Below, piece by piece: positions 1 to 5,478 of a stretch of 10,349 nucleotides of DNA. Source of the DNA: Caulobacter sp. B11 (GTDB lineage Bacteria; Pseudomonadota; Alphaproteobacteria; Caulobacterales; Caulobacteraceae). The notes beneath the pieces are model-generated. The model saw only the letters and a list, made by a program, of their open reading frames with translations. It made no database searches and was not told the origin of the DNA. The DNA lies in NCBI RefSeq assembly GCF_002737765.1, contig NZ_PEGG01000021.1:1-10349 (forward strand), read 5' to 3'. Position 1 is the stretch's first letter, and each line of letters starts with the position of its first letter. Made by a program: the position numbers and the translations under genes.

Positions 1-800
1 TGGTGTTCATCGCCGTGGCGGTCGCGGGCATGGCCGGCTGGATCCAGGACCGCGATCCCCGGCGCTATGACGCCGCCTGCATCGTGCCCAATATCCTGTT
101 CATCCACGCCTGGGGTGTGTGCCAATCCCAGACCTGGAACTTCGTCAGCTGGGCGATCAGCGCCGAGATGGGCATGTATGTCGCCCTGCCGCTGCTGTTC
201 TGGATCACCGCCCGCGGGCGCATCGTCACCGCCCTGGTGGTGATCGCCAGCCTGGTGATCCTGCTGCAGTCGCCGCATGGCGATCGGCCCTTCCACCAGT
301 GGACCTGGGACATGGGCGTGCTGCGCGCCGTGCCGGGCTTCCTGGTCGGCATGCTGGGCTTCCAGCTGCGCCCGATCCTGGCCCGGCTGCCGTTCCCGCA
401 TCTGTGGATGTGGGGTCTGCTGGCGGTGTTCCTGATCGCCTCGCCGCTGAAGCTGGACCGCGACTGGCTGCTCTTGATCATCTATGGCGTCGGCCTGGCC
501 GGGATCGCCGCCGACGCCGCCGGTCCGGTCGGGCCGACCATCCGCTGGATGGCGCCCTGGGCCCAGCTGAGCTTCAGCCTCTATCTGCTGCATCCCCTGG
601 CCCTGAAGATGGGCCTGGCCTGGGTGGGGCTGGGAATGTGGAACCTGAACGGCGACCTGATGCGCCTGTGGGTGCTGTTCTGGGTGCTGGCCCTGATCCC
701 GATCAGCTATCTGTCGCTGGTGTTCTTCGAGCGCCCGGCCCGCGACTGGATCAGCCGGCTGGGGACGAAAGCCCGTCCAGCCAAGCCGGAAGCTCGCTGA
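1..800 (+). CDS. Acyltransferase family 3 membrane protein (OafA/YrhL-like), 5' truncated
   Basis: This is an integral-membrane O-acyltransferase that probably moves an acyl group, such as acetyl, from the inner membrane onto an envelope sugar or other acceptor. The acceptor cannot be read from the sequence. The frame is open from the window edge; about 265 residues are present against about 350-400 in the family, so the N-terminus with the usual catalytic His region lies outside. Visible family marks are WNFVSWAISAEMGMYVALP (residues about 45-63 from the GTG at position 3), a run of hydrophobic helices, LSFSLYLLHPL near residue 190, and the terminal FFERPARDW. The GTG at position 3 is simply the first possible codon and not a credible start. 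The last 50 nt overlap the convergent hydrolase gene. The family assignment is firm and the substrate is unknown. Confidence 0.85.
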   Translation, partial: VFIAVAVAGMAGWIQDRDPRRYDAACIVPNILFIHAWGVCQSQTWNFVSWAISAEMGMYVALPLLFWITARGRIVTALVVIASLVILLQSPHGDRPFHQWTWDMGVLRAVPGFLVGMLGFQLRPILARLPFPHLWMWGLLAVFLIASPLKLDRDWLLLIIYGVGLAGIAADAAGPVGPTIRWMAPWAQLSFSLYLLHPLALKMGLAWVGLGMWNLNGDLMRLWVLFWVLALIPISYLSLVFFERPARDWISRLGTKARPAKPEAR

Positions 801-1458
801 TCGAGCCCAGCTCGCGGTAGCGGGCGTGGTCGGCCGGGGCGGCGGCGGCTTCGTGAGCCCAGACCAGGGGATAGGGGATCAGCGCCGCCCAGGCCCCGGC
901 CTGCAGGGCGGGGATGACATCGGACTTCACCGAATTGCCGGCCATGGCCGCGTGTTCGGCCCCCGTGCCGTGGCGGGCGAAGACCCGGCGATAGGTGTCG
1001 GCGTCCTTTTCCGAGACGATCTCGACGGCGGCGAACAGGTCGCCCAGCCCGGAGGCCGCCAGCTTCTGTTCCTGATGGAGCAGGTCGCCCTTGGTGATCA
1101 GCACCAGGCGATAGCGTTCCGACAGGGTGGTCAGGGCCAGGTCGACCCCGGCCAGGGGCTCGACGGGATGGCTGAGCATTTCGCGGCCGGCGGCCAGGAT
1201 CTCGCGGATCACCGAGGTCGCCACCGCCCCGTCGGTCAGGTCCATGGCCGTCTCGATCATCGACAGGGTGAAGCCCTTGGTCCCGTAGCCATAGAGCCGC
1301 AGGTTGCGCTTCTCGGTCTCCGCCAGCCGCGCCTCGATCGCCTCGCCGTCGCCATAGGGCGCCAGCAGGTCGACGAACCGCGCATGGGTCAGCCGGAAGA
1401 TGGTCTCGTTGTGCCAGAGGGTGTCATCGGCGTCGACGCCGACAGTGGTGATGGTCAT
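751..1458 (-). CDS. HAD-family hydrolase (phosphatase-like)
   Basis: This is a 235-residue haloacid dehalogenase superfamily enzyme, most likely a cytosolic phosphatase for a small phosphorylated metabolite. All four HAD motifs are visible. Motif I is DADDT at residues 9-13, with Asp9 as nucleophile and Asp11 as acid/base. Motif II is Thr122 in LVLITKGD. Motif III is a Lys near 151 in SEKDADTYRRVF. Motif IV is the acidic site in GNSVKSD at 174-180. A helical cap lies between motifs I and II at about residues 18-95. The ATG is preceded by GGAG about 8 nt upstream, which fits this start. The 3' end overlaps the acyltransferase by 50 nt tail to tail. The small membrane-protein gene ends 59 nt upstream on the same strand and could be co-transcribed. 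The substrate cannot be inferred. Confidence 0.88.
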   Translation of the reverse strand: MTITTVGVDADDTLWHNETIFRLTHARFVDLLAPYGDGEAIEARLAETEKRNLRLYGYGTKGFTLSMIETAMDLTDGAVATSVIREILAAGREMLSHPVEPLAGVDLALTTLSERYRLVLITKGDLLHQEQKLAASGLGDLFAAVEIVSEKDADTYRRVFARHGTGAEHAAMAGNSVKSDVIPALQAGAWAALIPYPLVWAHEAAAAPADHARYRELGSISELPAWLDGLSSPAG

Positions 1459-1517
1459 GGGACGCTCCAGGCGGGCCAGCGTGATACGCCGTGGCCCTGT
1501 CTGGCGCCAAGGCCTGA

Positions 1518-1664
1518 CTAGAGGCTGCGGGCCATGAAGACCACGGCGCTGATCGCCAGGGTGCTCAGCAGCATGCCGCGCAAGGCGCGCTCGCCGAGCC
1601 CGGCCAGGTCGATCCGGGCGGAGAGGATCGGGGCGGACAGGCGGGCGAAGGTGGCGGCGGTCAT
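1518..1664 (-). CDS. Small (48 aa) probable single-pass membrane protein
   Basis: A short gene of 48 codons plus TAG. The ATG is preceded by a good Shine-Dalgarno, GAGGAG, 7 nt upstream, which is the main argument that it is real. The protein starts MTAATFARLSAPILSARID, continues with an amphipathic stretch, and ends in a hydrophobic segment (GMLLSTLAISAVVFMA, about residues 29-44) followed by Arg-Ser-Leu. This suggests one C-terminal membrane helix with the N-terminus in the cytoplasm. I do not recognise a family. It lies 59 nt upstream of the HAD hydrolase on the same strand and may share its transcript. Codon choice is G/C-ending like its neighbours. It could be a chance ORF, but the ribosome-binding site and hydrophobic pattern argue against that. 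Confidence 0.55.
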   Translation of the reverse strand: MTAATFARLSAPILSARIDLAGLGERALRGMLLSTLAISAVVFMARSL

Positions 1665-1741
1665 GGTCAGGCTCCTCGAACTCACAGCAGCTAACGAGCC
1701 GAACGTGAAAAGAGATCCCGGGCCTGGCGCCGATTCACCGC

Positions 1742-1760
1742 AAAAAGGCCGGGTGTGGCC
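1742..1760 (-). terminator. Possible weak terminator after the DUF1272 gene
   Basis: On the minus strand a short GGCC-6 nt-GGCC stem is followed directly by TTTTT, beginning 7 nt past the stop codon of the DUF1272 gene. Position and T-run suit an intrinsic terminator, but the stem is only 4 bp, so efficiency is doubtful. Confidence 0.3.
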
Positions 1761-1766
1761 GCTTTG

Positions 1767-2054
1767 CTACGGCGCCGCCCAACGCGCGGCCGGCGGGCTG
1801 GCGGGCGGCGGTCCGGCGCAGGCCGCATGGGCCTTGAGCACGCGTCGCAGCGAGGCCGGAAAGCGGTGCAGCTTGCTCTGCGGCCTGATCGGCCGGGCCA
1901 CCAGCTCACCCCCGCAATTGGGGCATAGGCCGGAGAATCGGGTCTCGGCGCAGTCGGCGCAGAAGGTGCATTCGAAGGTGCAGATCCGGGCCTGGTCGCT
2001 GTCGGGCGGCAGGTCGCGATCGCAGCACTCGCAGTTGGGGCGCATCTCGAGCAT
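1767..2054 (-). CDS. DUF1272 cysteine-rich protein (probable zinc-binding)
   Basis: A 95-residue protein whose first ~58 residues match the DUF1272 pattern MLE.RPNCECCDRDLPP. It has nine cysteines at residues 8, 10, 11, 25, 29, 32, 35, 44 and 47, arranged as CxCC, CxxxCxxC, C and CPNCGGEL. This spacing is typical of a compact zinc-binding domain. The function of the family is unknown. The tail after RPIRP (residue 58) is basic then Ala/Pro-rich and probably disordered. The start is set by the conserved MLEMRP N-terminus; upstream there is only a modest GGA about 8 nt before ATG. It is divergent from carA, with 299 nt between start codons. Confidence 0.82.
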   Translation of the reverse strand: MLEMRPNCECCDRDLPPDSDQARICTFECTFCADCAETRFSGLCPNCGGELVARPIRPQSKLHRFPASLRRVLKAHAACAGPPPASPPAARWAAP

Positions 2055-2127
2055 GGGGCGTTTCCGGGAGGGGAGCCAGAACCCCTGTATCCTAAGGGTT
2101 GGCGACCCTTTCGGGCGAGGGTTGAAA

Positions 2128-2143
2128 TCGCGCGATCACGCGA
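2128..2143. promoter_or_regulatory. Inverted repeat TCGCG-N6-CGCGA upstream of the carA promoter
   Basis: A perfect 5-bp dyad with a 6-bp spacer lies 24 bp before the proposed carA -35 box, between divergent carA and the DUF1272 gene. It could be an operator half-site pair. In such GC-rich DNA a dyad this short is also expected by chance. Confidence 0.2.
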
Positions 2144-2167
2144 ATGTGGCGCTGAGGGGATTCAAGG

Positions 2168-2196
2168 TTGACCCCCCTCGTCGGGGCTCCTAAACA
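2168..2196 (+). promoter_or_regulatory. Candidate carA promoter
   Basis: TTGACC at 2168-2173 is followed after 17 bp by TAAACA at 2191-2196. The -35 is strong and the -10 only fair. Read in the Caulobacter style, TTGACCC, 14 nt and CCTAAACA also fits partly. Transcription would start near 2203 and leave a leader of about 150 nt before carA. Confidence 0.35.
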
Positions 2197-2212
2197 CCCC
2201 GCCGTTTGCGCG

Positions 2213-2300
2213 GGCGGCGGGCGAGAGCCCGACCGCCGTAACGCACGAAAAGTCCGGGCCCGGCCCTGGCCGGGCGGGGTTACACTCGACCCGCCTTTTT
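2213..2300 (+). promoter_or_regulatory. Structured carA leader with possible attenuator
   Basis: Three hairpins can be read in the leader. The first is a GGCGG/CCGCC stem (2213-2217 with 2233-2237) enclosing GGGC-GAGA-GCCC (2219-2230), which ends in a GNRA-type tetraloop. The second is CCCGGC/GCCGGG at 2259-2274 with a CCTG loop. The third is GGCGGG/CCCGCC at 2273-2278 and 2290-2295, followed by TTTTT at 2296-2300. The second and third share bases 2273-2274, so they compete, as an antiterminator and terminator would. Alternatively this is a separate ~100-nt small RNA ending at 2300. I do not recognise a known riboswitch class. Confidence 0.35.
2273..2300 (+). terminator. Terminator-like hairpin in the carA leader
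   Basis: A 6-bp GC-only stem with an 11-nt loop is followed immediately by five T's, ending 53 nt before the carA ATG. This is the most typical intrinsic-terminator shape in the window, and it sits before a gene rather than after one. It could act in attenuation or end a leader RNA. Confidence 0.4.
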
Positions 2301-2353
2301 GCGACAATGTCCGGCTCCTTCTGGGGCCATGCGTTCTGGAGGCGCTTTCCGAG

Positions 2354-3538
2354 ATGTCCCAAGACCTTCTCCCCCGCGTTTCCTTGCTTGAGGGCGTCAC
2401 CGGTGTCCTGGCCCTGGCCGACGGCACGATCCTGCAGGGCGTCGGCTGCGGCGCGGTCGGCGAGGCGGTCGGCGAGGTGTGCTTCAACACCGCCATGACC
2501 GGCTATCAGGAGATCCTGACCGACCCTTCCTACATGGCCCAGATCGTCGCCTTCACCTTCCCCCACGTCGGCAATGTCGGCGCCAATCTCGAGGACCTCG
2601 AGCAGATGTCGGGCGGGGCCGAGACGGCGGCGCGCGGCGCCCTGTTCCGCGAGATCCCAACCGCCGCCGCCAACTGGCGCGCCGACACCGATTTCGACGG
2701 CTGGATGAAGCGTCGCGGCATGGTCGGCCTGGCCGGGATCGACACCCGGGCCCTGACCCGCAAGATCCGCGAGACCGGCATGCCGCACGGGGTTATCGCC
2801 CATAGCCCCGACGGCGTCTTCGACCTCGACGCCCTGGTCGCCAGGGCGCGCGCCTGGTCGGGCCTCGAAGGCCTGGACCTGGCAAAGGACGCCTCGACCA
2901 CCCAGACCTTCACCTGGGACGAGGGCCTGTGGTCCTGGCCGGAAGGCTACGCCAAGCTGGACAAGCCCAAATACGAGGTCGTGGTCCTCGACTACGGCGT
3001 CAAGCGCAACATCCTGCGCGCCCTGGCCCATGTCGGCGCCCGCGCCACGGTGGTGCCGGCCAACACCTCGGCCGAGGACATCCTGGCCCGCAAGCCCGAC
3101 GGCGTGCTGCTGTCCAACGGCCCGGGCGACCCGGCCGCGACCGGCGTCTATGCGGTGCCGGAGATCCAGAAGCTGGTCGCCAGCGGCGTGCCGATGTTCG
3201 GCATCTGCCTGGGCCACCAGATGCTGGCCCTCGCGCTCGGCGCCCAGACGGTGAAGATGGAACAGGGCCACCACGGCGCCAACCATCCGGTCAAGGACCT
3301 GACCACAGGCAAGGTCGAGATCGTGTCGATGAACCACGGCTTCACGGTCGACAGCGCCACCCTGCCGGCCCCGGTCACCGAGACCCACGTCTCGCTGTTC
3401 GACGGCACCAATGCCGGCATCGCCCTGACCGGCAAGCCGGTGTTCTCGGTGCAGCACCACCCTGAGGCCTCGCCGGGCCCGACCGACAGCCTCTACCTGT
3501 TCGAGCGCTTCGCGGGTTTGATGGACGCGGCGAAATAG
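2354..3538 (+). CDS. carA: Carbamoyl-phosphate synthase small (glutaminase) subunit
   Basis: CarA hydrolyses glutamine and passes ammonia through a tunnel to CarB, which makes carbamoyl phosphate for pyrimidine and arginine synthesis in the cytosol. The protein has 394 residues, normal for the family. The N-terminal CPSase_sm_chain domain (about 15-150) carries [21 protein letters not shown] at 40-60 and the [15 protein letters not shown] region at 126-140. The class I glutamine amidotransferase domain (about 208-390) has SNGPGDP at 254-260, the nucleophile Cys285 in GICLGHQ, and the HPE catalytic pair His369/Glu371. The start is the ATG at 2354 with GGAGG 11 nt upstream. The frame is open further upstream, but that stretch holds the candidate promoter and leader and is not CarA-like. 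carB is not adjacent: the next gene is convergent. Confidence 0.96.
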   Translation: MSQDLLPRVSLLEGVTGVLALADGTILQGVGCGAVGEAVGEVCFNTAMTGYQEILTDPSYMAQIVAFTFPHVGNVGANLEDLEQMSGGAETAARGALFREIPTAAANWRADTDFDGWMKRRGMVGLAGIDTRALTRKIRETGMPHGVIAHSPDGVFDLDALVARARAWSGLEGLDLAKDASTTQTFTWDEGLWSWPEGYAKLDKPKYEVVVLDYGVKRNILRALAHVGARATVVPANTSAEDILARKPDGVLLSNGPGDPAATGVYAVPEIQKLVASGVPMFGICLGHQMLALALGAQTVKMEQGHHGANHPVKDLTTGKVEIVSMNHGFTVDSATLPAPVTETHVSLFDGTNAGIALTGKPVFSVQHHPEASPGPTDSLYLFERFAGLMDAAK

Positions 3539-3546
3539 GGCTCAAG

Positions 3547-3570
3547 ATCCTCCCCCTAGCGGGGGAGGAT
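3547..3570. terminator. Perfect 10-bp hairpin between convergent carA and esterase genes
   Basis: ATCCTCCCCC at 3547-3556 pairs perfectly with GGGGGAGGAT at 3561-3570 around a TAGC loop. It begins 8 nt after the carA stop and directly abuts the esterase stop codon, so it can serve both transcripts. Only two or three T's follow on the plus strand, so termination may not be of the classic type. It may belong to a dispersed palindrome family, but only one copy is in this window. Confidence 0.6.
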
Positions 3571-5187
3571 TTATGTCCCGAACTGCGTGAACGGGACCTT
3601 GTTGAACAGCTCGCGCTCGGCCCCGCGCGGGTCATCGACTAACGCCGAGGGCGTGTTGAACACCAGCGTCTGGCGGCGGGGCAGGGTGTAGGGCTCCCAG
3701 GCCGGGATCGCCGCGCAGTTGGGATTGCCGGTGCGGGCGAAGGCGATGAAGGCGTCGCTCATCTGATTGGACATCGCCACGCTGTCGGGACCGGTTCCGA
3801 CGATAGACCCCCGGGCGTCCAGGGTGCCGAACACCAGGCCGATGTCCAGCGTATGGGGCGCGCCCCAGATTCCGCCGTCCTTGGGCGACCTCCAGTCCAG
3901 CTGGTAGACATAGGCCGGCGCGCCGGCCTTGGCCCTCTCCTCCGCCTGCAGAATGGCGGCCTTCCACGAGCGGCCGGCGGTCGAGGCGGCGAAATAGACA
4001 TCCGCGGGCGAATAGGCCGGATAGATCCGGCGATATTCGTCCACCACCGTGGCGGGGTCGATGTCGATGCGGGCGTTGAACTGGCCGGGCAGCTTGGCCA
4101 CCACCTGCTCCCAGCTCATGTCGAACACCTTGGGATCCCAGCCGACGAAGCCGCGGGTCTCGTCATGGGTGTTGCCGACCATCATCGGCACGTCCAGGCT
4201 CTGGGCGGCGGCGTCGGGGAAGAACGGGTGGCGGGTCAGGGACCGCTCGTCCAGCACCGGGCCCATATAGACCCCGCCGGCTCCGGCGACCGGATCGACG
4301 GCCTTCAGCCCCGCCAGCATCTGGTCGGCGGGCAGGGCGCGCAATTGCGCCAAATCGCGGACCCCCAGCTTGTCGAGGAACAGCTGGGCCCGCCTGGTGG
4401 CGTTGAACGGGCCGCCCACCGTGACCTGCTGGCCGCTCATGGTGGCGGCGCGATGGAACAGGCCCTTGGCGCTGGGCATGGCCATCAGGGTGGCGATCTT
4501 GGCCCCGCCGCCCGATTGTCCAAACAGCATGACCTTGCCCGGATCGCCGCCGAAGGCCGCGATATTGTCGCGCACCCACTGCAGGGCCAGGACCAGGTCC
4601 ATCTGGCCGACATTGCCGCTGTCGGCGACGGCGGGGTCGTTGAACAGGCGCGGCAGGTAAAGATAGCCGAAGGCGTTGAGCCGGTGATTGACCGTCACCA
4701 CCACCACGTCGCCGCGCTTGGCCAGCCGGGTCCCGTCGTACCAGGGGCTGGAGCCCGAGCCGGTATTGTAAGCGCCGCCATGGATATAGACCATCACCGG
4801 CCGCTTGCCGCCGTCGGCCAGGCCGGTCTTGACCGGCTTGGCCGGGGTCCAGACATTGAGGAACAGGCAGTCCTCGGAGAAGGTCTCGCCCTCTTCGCCC
4901 TTGCCGGTCTGGGGTGAGGCCGCGCCATAGGCCAGGGCGTCCTGGACGCCCGACCAGGGCTCAGGCGCCATGGGCGGCATGAAGCGGCGCTCGCCGCCGG
5001 TGTCGGCCCCGTAGCGCAGGCCCTTGAAGACCGAGACGCCGTCGGCGCTGGCGCCGCGCACCTGGCCGGCCGTGGTCTGGACCACAGGCGCGGTCGCCGC
5101 CAGGGCGAGGCGCGGGGTCAGCAGGGCGGCGGCCGCGCCGGCCCCGATCAGCAGGCCGCGGCGGTCGAGGGTTGAGGGACGATCCAT
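3571..5187 (-). CDS. Tat-exported type-B carboxylesterase/lipase
   Basis: A 538-residue alpha/beta-hydrolase of the carboxylesterase type-B family, hydrolysing carboxylic esters in the periplasm or outside the cell. The N-terminus DRRGLLIGAGAAAALL with RR at residues 9-10 is a twin-arginine signal; cleavage probably follows LALA at about residue 30. Family landmarks are FKGLRYG near 54, SEDCLFLNVW at 104-113, the oxyanion loop HGGAY at 136-140, and the catalytic triad Ser225 (GQSGGG), Glu343 (GNTHDETRGF) and His445 (GAPHTLDIG). The nucleophile elbow reads GQSGGG rather than the usual GESAGG. I chose the ATG at 5187 because GGAGGA lies about 5 nt upstream and the Tat signal follows directly; an earlier in-frame ATG at 5244 would add 19 unrelated residues. 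The 123-nt gap to the next upstream gene shows no clear promoter. The natural substrate is unknown. Confidence 0.92.
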   Translation of the reverse strand: MDRPSTLDRRGLLIGAGAAAALLTPRLALAATAPVVQTTAGQVRGASADGVSVFKGLRYGADTGGERRFMPPMAPEPWSGVQDALAYGAASPQTGKGEEGETFSEDCLFLNVWTPAKPVKTGLADGGKRPVMVYIHGGAYNTGSGSSPWYDGTRLAKRGDVVVVTVNHRLNAFGYLYLPRLFNDPAVADSGNVGQMDLVLALQWVRDNIAAFGGDPGKVMLFGQSGGGAKIATLMAMPSAKGLFHRAATMSGQQVTVGGPFNATRRAQLFLDKLGVRDLAQLRALPADQMLAGLKAVDPVAGAGGVYMGPVLDERSLTRHPFFPDAAAQSLDVPMMVGNTHDETRGFVGWDPKVFDMSWEQVVAKLPGQFNARIDIDPATVVDEYRRIYPAYSPADVYFAASTAGRSWKAAILQAEERAKAGAPAYVYQLDWRSPKDGGIWGAPHTLDIGLVFGTLDARGSIVGTGPDSVAMSNQMSDAFIAFARTGNPNCAAIPAWEPYTLPRRQTLVFNTPSALVDDPRGAERELFNKVPFTQFGT

Positions 5188-5310
5188 GGCTTCCTCCGGC
5201 GCTTCTGACGAGCTTCGCTCAACGGTTACCACGACCGATGACACCGGTGGACAGAGAAATGCCGTCTCTCGGAAGGAGCGGGCGATCGCCTAGAGGCCGC
5301 TGACCGCTTC

Positions 5311-5442
5311 TTAAGCTCGGGCCACACCGACCTTGATCAGCGACAAGGCGTCGTCGGACAGCGACAGGCCGAGCTGCGCCGCCACGGCTTTCAACCGAGC
5401 GGCCTGTTCCGCGTCCAGATGAATGTCGAAACCGTCGGCCAT
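5311..5442 (-). CDS. Small (43 aa) ribbon-helix-helix-like protein downstream of putA
   Basis: An ATG-to-TAA frame of 43 residues beginning 36 nt after the putA stop on the same strand, so probably on its transcript. The pattern fits a short ribbon-helix-helix fold: a beta-strand FDIHLD (5-10), helix A EQAARLKAVAAQLG (12-25), a turn GLSLS, and helix B DDALSLIKVGVAR (30-42). Such proteins bind DNA as dimers and include Arc/CopG-type repressors and antitoxins. No toxin gene is adjacent. The ribosome-binding site is weak (GGGGCGAG about 11 nt upstream). The PutA here has no N-terminal ribbon-helix-helix domain, which makes the position intriguing, but a functional link is speculative. Confidence 0.55.
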   Translation of the reverse strand: MADGFDIHLDAEQAARLKAVAAQLGLSLSDDALSLIKVGVARA

Positions 5443-5478
5443 GGACGAAGAGGCTCGCCCCTGGCCGACGGCCTCAAG

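Noticed and set aside
2094..2110. AAGGGT-N5-ACCCTT hairpin between the DUF1272 gene and carA
   Set aside because: A 6-bp stem with no T-run and no gene end nearby. It is not distinctive enough to call a terminator or operator.
1534..2193. A 219-codon open frame on the plus strand across the small-protein and DUF1272 genes
   Set aside because: It is antisense to two better-supported genes and ends inside the carA promoter region. Its translation is a low-complexity Arg/Ser/Gly mix.
2246..2260. RNase P RNA-like string AAAGTCCGGGC in the carA leader
   Set aside because: The short match to the conserved P RNA segment is not backed by other parts. There is no room for a ~400-nt RNA before carA, and the required second conserved region is absent.
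2162..3460. A 432-codon open frame on the minus strand opposite carA
   Set aside because: carA has all its catalytic motifs on the plus strand. The antisense translation is low-complexity and has no family features.
5242..5290. Short palindromes CACCGGTG and GGCGATCGCC upstream of the esterase
   Set aside because: Perfect 8- to 10-bp palindromes made mostly of G and C are frequent by chance here. They do not line up with a promoter.
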